The notes beneath the pieces were generated by a model that saw only the letters and a list, made by a program, of their open reading frames with translations, did not search any database and was not told the DNA's origin. Position numbers and translations under genes: made by a program. DNA of 34,412 bases, from assembly GCA_028279345.1 (NCBI GenBank), contig JANQNY010000014.1, positions 1 through 34,412 on the forward strand, written 5' to 3'. The stretch's first letter is position 1. Each line of letters begins with the position of its first letter. The DNA comes from Geminicoccaceae bacterium. Its GTDB lineage: Bacteria; Pseudomonadota; Alphaproteobacteria; Geminicoccales; Geminicoccaceae. Of this stretch, positions 23,622 to 33,846 are shown in pieces.

Positions 23622-24215
23622 ATGCCGCTTTCGCCGCTGGTTCAGACCTTTGTGCTCCATTTCGGCGAGATGGGGAGCCGATGGGGTATCAACCGAACGG
23701 TCGGTCAGATGTACGCGGTTCTGTTCCTTGCGCCCGAGCCCTTGTGCGCCGACGACATCGTCGAACGGCTCGGCGTCTCCCGGTCGAATGTTTCGATGGG
23801 CCTCAAGGAGCTGCAGGCCTGGAACCTCGTTCAGCTGCGTCATCGCCCGGGCGACCGGCGAGACTTCTATACGACCCCCGCCGATCTCTGGGCGATCGTG
23901 CGGACGCTCGTCGAGGAGCGGAAGAAGCGTGAGATCGATCCCACGCTGACGCTCTTGCGTGAAACTATCATGACGGCGCCGCAGACCGAGGAGGAGCGTC
24001 ATGCCATCGCGCGGATGCGCGAGCTGCATGAGCTCATCGAACTCCTGACCGACTGGTACGACGACGTTCGCCGCCTGGAAACGGAACGCCTGATGCAGCT
24101 CCTCGCCCTCGGTGCGCGCGTCCAGAAGATCCTCGAGTGGAAGGACCGCCTGACTGGCCCACCGGCACGCGCCGAGCACGGGGCGACGAGCCCTCGGCTC
24201 GTGGACGACATCTAG
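23622..24215 (+). CDS. GbsR/MarR-family transcriptional regulator
   Basis: The 197-residue protein has a winged helix-turn-helix in its N-terminal half: GINRTVGQMYAVLFLAPEPLCADDIVERLGVSRSNVSMGLKELQAW, then the wing LRHRPGDRRDFYTTP. The C-terminal half is a long helical region suitable for dimerisation. This matches GbsR-type MarR relatives. It lies ten bases before cydA and is led by a perfect palindrome, so it most likely controls the bd oxidase operon and itself. The signal is unknown. Redox- or nitric-oxide-type cues are guesses. Cysteines are few (one near residue 43, LCADD). Confidence 0.87.
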   Translation: MPLSPLVQTFVLHFGEMGSRWGINRTVGQMYAVLFLAPEPLCADDIVERLGVSRSNVSMGLKELQAWNLVQLRHRPGDRRDFYTTPADLWAIVRTLVEERKKREIDPTLTLLRETIMTAPQTEEERHAIARMRELHELIELLTDWYDDVRRLETERLMQLLALGARVQKILEWKDRLTGPPARAEHGATSPRLVDDI

Positions 24216-24225
24216 GAGATCGGTC

Positions 24226-25611
<1,386 letters not shown>

Positions 25612-25623
25612 GCGGACACCGCT

Positions 25624-26628
25624 ATGCTTGGCGATCCCGCTCTGTGGCTGCCCATCGTCTTCGCCGGGCTGATGGGCCTGTCGATCCTCATCTACGTCGT
25701 GCTCGACGGCTATGACCTGGGCGTCGGCATGCTCTTCGCGCTCGCGGAGGCGGACGAGAAGGACCGGATGGTCGCCAGCATCGGCCCGTTCTGGGATGCC
25801 AACGAGACGTGGCTCGTGATGGCCGTTGGGCTCTTGCTTGTCGCCTTTCCGATGGCCCACGGCATCATCCTCTCGACGCTCTATGTGCCCGTCGCGATCA
25901 TGCTGTTGGGGCTGATCTTGAGGGGCGTGTCGTTCGAGTTCCGCGCCAAGGTTCCGCAAGAGCGGAAGGCCGCGTGGAACCTGGCCTTCTTCACCGGCTC
26001 GCTGATGACCGCGCTCGCGCAGGGCTACATGCTCGGTCGCTACGTGCTGGGCCTGGAGACGGGGTTGGCAGTCGAGGCGTTCAGCCTCTTAACCGCGCTT
26101 TGTGTCGCCTGCGGCTACGGCTTCATCGGCGCGACGTGGCTGATCCACAAATGCGAAGGCGAGCTGCAGCGGAAGGCGGTGCGCTGGGCGAAAGCGACAC
26201 TCGGCTTCGTCGCCCTGGGCTTCGTCTTGATCTCGCTCGCCTCACCGTTCACCAGCCCGCGGATCTTCGACAAGTGGTTCTCGATGCCGGAGTTCCTCCT
26301 CTTGGCGCAGCTGCCGATCGGCTCGGCAGTGGTGTTTGTCGTCACCTGGCTAGCGCTCGGCCGGTTGCCAACGAAGACCGACCAGTTCAACTGGGTGCCC
26401 TTCCTGGGCGGCATCGCTCTCTTCGGGCTGGCGTTCTCCGGCCTCGCCTACTCGTTCTATCCCTATGTCGTGCCTGACCAGCTGACCATTTACGATGCAG
26501 CAAGCGCGCCGGAGAGCTTGTTGATTATCTTGTTCGGCACGCTCGTCGTGATGCCCGTCATCATGGCCTACACCGTGTTCGCCTACGTCATCTTCCGCGG
26601 AAAGGCGACCGAGCTGCGCTACGACTAG
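25624..26628 (+). CDS. cydB: cytochrome bd-type quinol oxidase subunit II
   Basis: The 334-residue protein has about eight to nine membrane helices. It carries CydB hallmarks: LIYVVLDGYDLGVGML near the N terminus, IGPFWDANETWLV, GVSFEFRAK and a C-terminal VMAYTVFAYVIFRGK. It pairs with CydA as the structural half of the bd oxidase. No cydX-sized ORF is apparent in the 53 bases after it, and cydDC are absent. The copper chaperone gene follows on the same strand. Confidence 0.96.
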   Translation: MLGDPALWLPIVFAGLMGLSILIYVVLDGYDLGVGMLFALAEADEKDRMVASIGPFWDANETWLVMAVGLLLVAFPMAHGIILSTLYVPVAIMLLGLILRGVSFEFRAKVPQERKAAWNLAFFTGSLMTALAQGYMLGRYVLGLETGLAVEAFSLLTALCVACGYGFIGATWLIHKCEGELQRKAVRWAKATLGFVALGFVLISLASPFTSPRIFDKWFSMPEFLLLAQLPIGSAVVFVVTWLALGRLPTKTDQFNWVPFLGGIALFGLAFSGLAYSFYPYVVPDQLTIYDAASAPESLLIILFGTLVVMPVIMAYTVFAYVIFRGKATELRYD

Positions 26629-26681
26629 GCGCGGAACCGTCTCGCCCAGTGATTGCTCAACTACCAGCGCGAGGTTTGGCC

Positions 26682-27161
26682 ATGCTCAACGTGCTCATCC
26701 TGATAGCGGCCGCTGTGATCATCGCCGCTCCGGCTTGGGCCGAGGACATCGCCCATGGTGAGCTTGTGATCACGGAGCCTTGGTCGCGGGCGACGCCTGC
26801 GGGTGCCGGCGTCGGCGCCGGCTATATGCTGATCCGCAACGAGGGTGAGACAGCGGATCGGCTCGTCGGCGGCACGGCACCCTTCGCCGGTCGGATCGAG
26901 ATTCACGAGATGGCGATGACGGATGGTGTGATGCGGATGCGCGCGCTCGATGATGGCCTGGAGATTGCCCCCGGCGAGAGTGTCACCCTCGAGCCTGGCG
27001 GCTACCACGTCATGTTCATGGAGCTCGTTGAGCCGCTCGTCGAAGGCGAAGCGCGGGCGGTGACCTTGGAGTTTGCCGAAGCGGGGCCTCTCGAACTCAT
27101 CTTCGACGTCCGCTCCATCGCCGCCCGTGCCGAGGATCATAGGAGTCACTCAGCCAACTAG
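26682..27161 (+). CDS. periplasmic PCu(A)C copper chaperone
   Basis: From ATG 26682 (GAGG upstream) the 159-residue protein has a signal peptide (cleavage near APAWA-ED) and the PCu(A)C fold. The copper motif is His75, then ten residues to Met86, then His109 and Met111 (IHEM, MRM, YHVMFM). Such proteins deliver Cu(I) to haem-copper oxidases and similar targets. The neighbouring bd oxidase contains no copper, so the client is more likely the cbb3 or another haem-copper oxidase encoded elsewhere. GTG 26649 is a less likely start because it would misplace the signal peptide. Confidence 0.9.
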   Translation: MLNVLILIAAAVIIAAPAWAEDIAHGELVITEPWSRATPAGAGVGAGYMLIRNEGETADRLVGGTAPFAGRIEIHEMAMTDGVMRMRALDDGLEIAPGESVTLEPGGYHVMFMELVEPLVEGEARAVTLEFAEAGPLELIFDVRSIAARAEDHRSHSAN

Positions 27162-27285
27162 CGCGTGCGCCTGCAGAAGCCTGACCCCATCGGGCGCCAG
27201 CGTTTGCCGTCGTCTCGATAGAGATTGGACAAGAAACTCATGCACTTCGTGACGATCTAGGCGGCCAGGCTGCCATGACACCGCT

Positions 27286-28086
27286 TCAGTGGCGATCTCC
27301 ACTTGCCTTGTTGGCGGCGTCGATCCAATCGGTCGCGAAAGCCACGAGGCCTGCCAGAGCACACATCTTGACCTGTGCTTCGCCAAATCTGCCAATGGCT
27401 ACGGCCCCAGTTTGCTCGAACGCTGCTCCAACCCTTGGAAACAGTCGACCGAGGTCGTCCGCGACGTCCGGTACTTCGATCCACGACGGATCTCCGGCGC
27501 CGCCCTTGAACCGGTTCACCTTTGTCCGTTTGGTCTCCGCGAGCGTTTCCGCGATATGGAGCGCCGAGCACCTATTCCAGCCAACCCCTATCAAGAGGAC
27601 CTTTGCCGGCGGCCTTCGACACATTCTGCCGAGCGGCGTTTCGGGTCCGGTCGCCCACGCCAGCGGATGGTCATCCACCAGCTCATCGGCTCGATTGCCG
27701 TTCAGGCAGATAGACTCCGTCGGATGGTCGCTGCGTTGCGTGCCGGGCCAGTTGCGAAACGTTTCCGCGATCACGCCCATGCCGGTTGCCGGCGATACTC
27801 GCTTGTCATAGCCCGGAACGGCCTTCTCGATCTGCGCGATCTCATCCTCCGAGAGCGAGGACTTGTTCAAGTACGGGGGGAAGTACGCATCCGAAGAGGC
27901 GCCAGGCATGCCCACCAAGCCCTCCGGCCCGACGGCCTGCAACAACGCCTCGACGACTGTTCGGGCTCCGCCGATCGTGGGACCGACCGCCTTCATCGAC
28001 GCGTGAACGAATAAGCCGTCACCCTCGCGAACACCAAGGCGATGCAAGTCAGACTGCAGAGTAGATAGCGACCGGATATCAGCCAT
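27286..28086 (-). CDS. AAC(3)-family aminoglycoside N-acetyltransferase-like protein
   Basis: The 266-residue protein resembles the antibiotic N-acetyltransferase (AAC(3)/YokD) family. Visible features are LGVREGDGLFVHASMKAVGP near residues 15-35, GMPGASSDAYFPP, MGVIAETFRNWPGTQRSDHPTESI with the conserved His, the GPETPLGRM segment and KVLLIGVGWNRCSALHIAE. These enzymes transfer acetyl from acetyl-CoA to a 3-amino group. Chromosomal relatives often act on unknown substrates, so resistance is not established. ATG 28086 is chosen: the 24-residue extension from 28158 has low complexity and is unlike the family. It is monocistronic and convergent with the chaperone gene. Confidence 0.85.
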   Translation of the reverse strand: MADIRSLSTLQSDLHRLGVREGDGLFVHASMKAVGPTIGGARTVVEALLQAVGPEGLVGMPGASSDAYFPPYLNKSSLSEDEIAQIEKAVPGYDKRVSPATGMGVIAETFRNWPGTQRSDHPTESICLNGNRADELVDDHPLAWATGPETPLGRMCRRPPAKVLLIGVGWNRCSALHIAETLAETKRTKVNRFKGGAGDPSWIEVPDVADDLGRLFPRVGAAFEQTGAVAIGRFGEAQVKMCALAGLVAFATDWIDAANKASGDRH

Positions 28087-28249
28087 TGCGGGCGCTCTCG
28101 CAGATCGGCCGCGTGGAACGGCCGAGACCTGAGGCGTGCCTACTGAAGATGTCGACAAGGGCCGACCCGAAACCGTCGATCACGGAGCCGGTGTCTGGCG
28201 CAGGTAAAACCCCCAACGCGTCGACGCGTCAGTCGTGTTGCGTCCATTC

Positions 28250-28282
28250 AAAGAAAGGCCCGTCGTGCGAGCACGACGGGCC
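28250..28282 (-). terminator. Rho-independent terminator of the liv operon
   Basis: GGCCCGTCGTGC (28257-28268) pairs perfectly with GCACGACGGGCC (28271-28282), giving a long GC stem. On the minus strand it is followed by TTTCTTTG (28256-28249). It lies about 22 bases after the livK stop and would end the livHMGF-DUF6867-livK transcript. Confidence 0.88.
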
Positions 28283-28304
28283 TTGCTGCCTATCCCTGGA
28301 ACGA

Positions 28305-29420
28305 TCAGTTCGAGGCCAGGTAGTCGTAGTTGCCGTCGCTCCACTCGTAGAAGACGTAGCCCGGCAGGGTCACGTCGCCCTTGTCGTCGAAGCTCAGCTC
28401 GCCGAGCACGGTGTCGAAGGTCCCGTCGTTGAGCGCCTCGACCATGGCGTCGTAGTCGGTGCTGCCGGCAGCTTCCGCCGCCTGGGCGAACACCTGAATG
28501 GCGGCATAGGTGTAGAGCACATAGCCCTCGGGCTCGATGCCCTGCTCGCGGAAGCGCTCGACGAGGGGTGCAATCTCCTCATTCTTGCGCGGGTCGGGCG
28601 AGAAGGTCATCAGCGTGCCCTCGCCGGCATCGCCGGTGATCGCCCAGTACTCGTCGGTGACGAGCGCGTCGCCCGACACGAGAACGGTGTCCATGCCCTG
28701 GTCGCGCATCTGGCGCGCCATCAGCCCGGCTTCGGTGTGGTACCCACCGACATAGAGGACATCGACCTCGTTCTGCTTCAGCTTCGAGACGAGCGCCGTG
28801 TAGTCCTTCTCGCCGGCCGTGTAGGCCTCGTAGAGGACGGGCGTGCCGCCGGCGGCCTCGTAGGCCAACATGGTCTGATCAGCGAGGCCCTTACCGTAGG
28901 CCGTCTTGTCGTGGACGATGGCGATATTGCCGTCCGGGAAGGTCGTCGCCAGGAATTCGCCGGCAACCGCACCCTGCTGATCGTCGCGACCGCAGACGCG
29001 GTACGTGCCGCCGTCCGGGTTCGGGCGCTCGTCGGTGAACTTGGGATTCGTCGACGCGGGCGAAACCTGGATAACGCCCTCTTCAGAATAGACTGCGCTC
29101 GCGGGGATCGACGAGCCCGAGCAGAAGTGCCCGGCGATATAGACGGCGCCCGCAGCGACGAGCTGGTTGGCGACAGCCACCGCCTGCTTCGGATCACAGG
29201 CGTCATCCCCGATCTCGAGCGCGACCTGCTCACCAAGCACGCCGCCGGCCGCGTTCAGGTCCATGACCGCCATCTCGGCGCCGGCTTTCATCTGCTCGCC
29301 GAACGACGCGTACTGGCCGGTCATCGGCCCGGCGGTCGCAATGATAATCTCCGCTTCCGCCGCTGTGGCGGCCATCCCGAGGGCGCCGGCGGCGACCCCG
29401 CACAACAAAACCTGCTTCAT
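28305..29420 (-). CDS. livK: branched-chain amino acid ABC transporter substrate-binding protein
   Basis: The 371-residue protein from ATG 29420 has a signal peptide (MKQVLLCGVAAGALG, cleavage near AEA-EI) and the Leu/Ile/Val-binding fold. Features are ATAGPMTGQYASFGEQMKAG, VLGEQVALEIGDDACDPKQA, GHFCSGSSIPAS with the ligand-binding serines, and two cysteines that probably form the conserved disulphide. It captures branched-chain or related amino acids in the periplasm. GGAGGA upstream sets the start. It is the last gene of the operon, before a strong terminator. Confidence 0.94.
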   Translation of the reverse strand: MKQVLLCGVAAGALGMAATAAEAEIIIATAGPMTGQYASFGEQMKAGAEMAVMDLNAAGGVLGEQVALEIGDDACDPKQAVAVANQLVAAGAVYIAGHFCSGSSIPASAVYSEEGVIQVSPASTNPKFTDERPNPDGGTYRVCGRDDQQGAVAGEFLATTFPDGNIAIVHDKTAYGKGLADQTMLAYEAAGGTPVLYEAYTAGEKDYTALVSKLKQNEVDVLYVGGYHTEAGLMARQMRDQGMDTVLVSGDALVTDEYWAITGDAGEGTLMTFSPDPRKNEEIAPLVERFREQGIEPEGYVLYTYAAIQVFAQAAEAAGSTDYDAMVEALNDGTFDTVLGELSFDDKGDVTLPGYVFYEWSDGNYDYLASN

Positions 29421-29469
29421 CAGTTCCTCCATCACGTTCTGGCCAGACCGGCGAGCCGCGGTCGCAGGC

Positions 29470-29817
29470 TCAAGGATGCGTCTGATCCCGCGCTCTCCAG
29501 CTCAGAGGCCCTGTCCGTTCGTAGAGCCAATTGTACTGCGTCACCATCTGGTTTGTGCGGGTAACGCGATAGCCGATCAGCGCCAGTGTTGCCAACACCC
29601 CGAGGTCGATGAGGTAGCCGGCGCCCGACAGAAGCGGGCCGTGGAAGAGGGCGTAGTGAATGAAACGCGTGAAACCGGTCAGCAGCAACATGTAGAGGGC
29701 GAGCTGCCACAATGGCCGCCAGGTTCGCGCGACGGCGCGACCGGTGAGCCACGCAGCCCCACCGGCGAGCACGCCCGTGACGAAGATGAACTCAGCGAGT
29801 GACGCGTGGGTCTCCAA
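29470..29817 (-). CDS. DUF6867-family membrane protein of the liv operon
   Basis: Starting at TTG 29817, with AGGAGG eight bases upstream and overlapping the livF stop region, the 115-residue protein has about three helices and the conserved stretch TGRAVARTWRPLWQLALYML. Conserved C-terminal segments TRTNQMVTQYNWLYERTG and LSWRAR follow. Proteins like this occur within branched-chain amino acid ABC operons of alphaproteobacteria, and their role is unknown. The frame extends upstream to 29886 through livF, but the TTG has the right ribosome site. A role in transporter assembly is inferred from position only. Confidence 0.78.
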   Translation of the reverse strand: METHASLAEFIFVTGVLAGGAAWLTGRAVARTWRPLWQLALYMLLLTGFTRFIHYALFHGPLLSGAGYLIDLGVLATLALIGYRVTRTNQMVTQYNWLYERTGPLSWRARDQTHP

Positions 29818-29827
29818 CTCGGGCCTC

Positions 29828-30549
29828 CTAGTGCCTGCCGCCTTCGAGATAGGCGGCGCGGATCTCCTCCTTGGCCAGGAGCTCACGGCCTGCGCCGGTC
29901 ATCGTGATCTCGCCGTTGACCATCACGTAGCCACGATGCGCCAGCTTGAGGGCGTGATAGGCGTTCTGCTCGACCAGAAACACCGTCAGGCCCTCGTCCT
30001 CGTTGAGCTTCTTGATGGCGTCGAAGATCTGCCGGACGAGCTGGGGTGCGAGCCCGAGGGAGGGCTCGTCGAGCAGTAGCAGTTTGGGCCGGCTCATCAG
30101 CGCCCGGCCGATCGCGAGCATCTGCTGCTCGCCGCCAGATAGGGTGCCGCCGCGTTGCCCGAGGCGCTGCTTGAGCCGCGGGAACAGCTCGAAGACATGA
30201 TCGAACTCGCGCTCGGGGTCGGTGACGCCGGCAAGTTCCGCGCCCATCTGCAGGTTCTCGAGTACGGTCATCCGCGGAAAGATGCGCCTGCCCTCGGGCG
30301 CCTGGGCGATCGACTTCCGCATGATCTCGTGCGTCGGCAACGCCGTGATGTCCTCGCCGTCGAACACGATGCGCCCGTCACGCGGCGACGGACTACCGCA
30401 GATCGTCATCATCAAGGTCGATTTGCCGGCACCGTTGGCGCCGATCAGCGCGATGATCTCGCCCGCGCGTACCTCGACATCGACGCCCTTGAGGGCCTGG
30501 ATATTGCCGTAGAACGTGTGCACGCCCTCGACTTCGAGCAGGGGCGCGC

Positions 30550-30553
<4 letters not shown>
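29828..30553 (-). CDS. livF: branched-chain amino acid ABC transporter ATPase LivF
   Basis: The 241-residue ATPase from ATG 30553 has Walker A GANGAGKS (near residue 40), the Q-loop region AQAPEGRRIFPRMTV typical of LivF, signature LSGGEQQ, Walker B LLLLDEPSLGLAP and the switch region FLVEQNAYHAL. It powers import with LivG. Its ATG overlaps the livG stop by four bases (ATGA), a coupled arrangement. The open frame upstream to 30853 lies within livG and is not used. Confidence 0.96.
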
Positions 30554-31394
<841 letters not shown>

Positions 31395-31398
<4 letters not shown>

Positions 31399-32699
31399 CG
31401 GTGCCCCTCGCCCTGGGCTACGAGATCGGCACCGATGGCTTTGCGCTCCTTGAGGACGATCGACGGCTCGCGTCGCGCCATGAGGCCGCGCGGTCGATTG
31501 ACCATGATGAAGACCAGGAGCGCACCGAAGATCAGCATCCGATACTGCTCGAGCTCACGGAAGACCTCGAAGCCACCAATCATCACGATGGCCGCAATGG
31601 CGACCCCGATCTGGCTGCCGAGCCCACCCAGGACGACGATGGAGAGGATCAAAGCGCTTTCCATGAAGACGAAGCTCTCGGGCGAGATGAAGCCCTGCCG
31701 GGTGGCGAAGAAGGAGCCGGCGATCCCGCCGAACATGGCGCCGATCGCGAAGGCCGAGAGCTTGGTGTTCGTCGTGCTGATGCCGAGCGAGCGGCAGGCG
31801 ATCTCGTCCTCGCGCATCGCTTCCCAGGCGCGGCCGAGCGGCAGCCGCCTGAGCCTGAGGGTGACCGCGTTGGTGATCAGCGCGAGGATCAAGATCAGGT
31901 AGTAGAGGAAGATGATGCGGTGCATCGACGTGAAGTCGAGGCCGAAGGTCGCGGCGAAGCCGTCCTCTCCGCGGCTGAAGGGAATGCCGAAGAAGCTCGG
32001 CCGCGGAATGCCCGAAATGCCGTCGGGGCCGCCGGTGAACTGATACCAGTTCAACAACACCACGCGGATGATTTCGCCGAAGGCGAGCGTGACGATCGCC
32101 AGATAGTCGCCGCGCAAACGCAGCACGGGAAAGCCGAGGATGATGCCCCAGAAGCCGGCGAGAATCCCGGCGAGGGGCAGGCACAACCAGAAGGACCAGC
32201 CGAAATAGTGTGCGAGCAATGCATAGGAATATGCGCCAACAGCGTAGAAGGCGACATAGCCAAGATCCAGGAGCCCGGCGAGCCCAACGACGATGTTGAG
32301 GCCCCAGCCGAGCATCACGTAGGTCAGGACGAGGATGCCGAGATCGACCACATAGCGGCCGGAGTAGAACGGCAGCGTGATGGCGATCGCCAAGAGGGCC
32401 ACGCCGAGCACCTTGCCGAGCCAGGGCATCTCGCGTGCCTTGGGAATGCTGCTGAAAAGGCCGCGTCCCTGGCCTTCGGGGCCCCAGACGACGAGCCGCA
32501 GCAGAAGACGCCCGACAAAGACGATGGCAACGCCCGAGGCGACGAGGTCCCACCGCTGGGTGATCTCGAGGCCGTCCGGGCCGATGTCGGTCTTTAGCCC
32601 GATGATCACGCAGATCAGCGCGAAGGTGATGAGCGCTGCGATGCCGGCTTCCTTGAGCGCGGCTTGGAGGCGCTCACCCCAGCCCATGGCGTTGACCAT
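31395..32699 (-). CDS. livM: branched-chain amino acid ABC transporter permease LivM
   Basis: The 434-residue permease from ATG 32699 has an extra N-terminal region of about 110 residues with two or more helices. This precedes the standard LivM body: MLGWGLNIVVGLAGLLDLGYVAFYAVGAYS, the cytoplasmic EAA-like loop LGRAWEAMREDEIACRSLGI, GFISPESFVFMESALILSIVVLGGLGSQIG and a C-terminal NRPRGLM. It forms the membrane channel with LivH. The upstream open frame to 33731 is the shadow of livH in another frame. The start lies five bases after the livH stop. Confidence 0.95.
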
Positions 32700-32704
32700 C
32701 GCGC

Positions 32705-33619
32705 TCAGACCTTCTCGATCTCGGGCCGGCCAAGGAGGCCGGAGGGCAGGAAGATCAAGACGATCGCGAGGATGGAGAAGGCCGCCACGTCTTTGTATTC
32801 GATCGAGAAATAGGCCGACCAGAAGGTCTCGATGAGCCCGATCAGCAGCCCGCCGAGCATCGCCCCAGGCAACGAGCCGATGCCACCCAGGACGGCGGCG
32901 GTGAACGCTTTGATGCCGGCGAGAAAGCCGATGAAGAAATCGATCACGCCATAGTAGAGCAGGAACATCAGCCCTGCGACAGCGGCAAGCGCGGCGCCGA
33001 GGACGAAGGTGATCGAGACCGTCCGGTCGATGTTGACGCCCAACAGCGCGGCCATCTTCTTGTCCTGCTCGCAGGCCCGCTGCGCGCGGCCGAGTGCCGT
33101 ACCTTGGATCAGGAAGGTGAAGCCGATCATCAGGCCGACGGTGAGCACGACGATGAGGATCTGGATGTAGGAGAGGTTCACCGCGAAGGTTTCGGTTTCC
33201 ATCAGGATGAAGCCGCCCTCGATCTGCGGCGGCAGCGGCTTCACTCGGGCGCCCTGGGCAATCTGGACGTAGTTCTGCAGGAAGATCGACATGCCGATCG
33301 CGGTGATCAGCGGCGCCAGACGGAACGACTGGCGCAACGGCCGGTAAGCGACGCGCTCGACCGTCCAGCCGTAAACCGAGGTCAGCAGCATGGCCACGAG
33401 CAGGGTCACGAAGAGAACCAGCACCAGCGCGCCGCCGGCAACGGCACTCAGGACCAAAAACGCGATCAGTGCAATGAACGCACCAATCATGAAGATGTCG
33501 CCGTGAGCGAAGTTGATCATTCCGATGATCCCGTAGACCATCGTATAACCAATGGCGATCAGGCCATAGATCGAGCCGAGCGTTACGCCATTGATTAGTT
33601 GTTGGATGAAGTATTCCAT
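32705..33619 (-). CDS. livH: branched-chain amino acid ABC transporter permease LivH
   Basis: The 304-residue permease from ATG 33619 shows the LivH N terminus LINGVTLGSIYGLIAIGYTMVYGIIGMINFAHGD. It also has the EAA-like loop TALGRAQRACEQDKKMAALLGVNID and the C-terminal FTAAVLGGIGSLPGAMLGGLLIG. About eight helices are predicted. It is the first gene of the liv operon. Longer frames begin at 33760 but add an Arg-rich, non-homologous leader. GGAA six bases before ATG 33619 is a modest ribosome site. Confidence 0.95.
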   Translation of the reverse strand: MEYFIQQLINGVTLGSIYGLIAIGYTMVYGIIGMINFAHGDIFMIGAFIALIAFLVLSAVAGGALVLVLFVTLLVAMLLTSVYGWTVERVAYRPLRQSFRLAPLITAIGMSIFLQNYVQIAQGARVKPLPPQIEGGFILMETETFAVNLSYIQILIVVLTVGLMIGFTFLIQGTALGRAQRACEQDKKMAALLGVNIDRTVSITFVLGAALAAVAGLMFLLYYGVIDFFIGFLAGIKAFTAAVLGGIGSLPGAMLGGLLIGLIETFWSAYFSIEYKDVAAFSILAIVLIFLPSGLLGRPEIEKV

Positions 33620-33798
33620 CGAGTTTCCGGAGACATTCGCCGGCACGCGGCGCGCGCGGAACTGGCGTTGCTCTTTGGCCGGTCGCTGCAGCCGGACGGG
33701 CAGGGCAGGCACGGCGGTTGTACCGATACATCGCCTAGCACAGGCGCGGACGCGCGCCATCTTCGACCCTTGGCCCGGCCCATTGGTCGTTGGCCCAG

Positions 33799-33814
33799 CA
33801 TGCTTCCAAGTATG
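33799..33814. promoter_or_regulatory. imperfect inverted repeat between livH and putA
   Basis: CATGCTT at 33799-33805 and AAGTATG at 33808-33814 form an inverted repeat with one mismatch and a two-base centre, 32 bases before the putA ATG. It could bind an Lrp/AsnC-type regulator (PutR is one in alphaproteobacteria), but this is inference from position. Confidence 0.35.
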
Positions 33815-33846
33815 TTGAATGCCTCACTGGTCGTGGGAGATCCAAG

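Noticed and set aside
28220..28235. GCGTCGACGC-like palindrome between the acetyltransferase and livK
   Set aside because: It is short, made of common GC-rich restriction-like words and has no clear target promoter. The true terminator lies next to it at 28250-28282.
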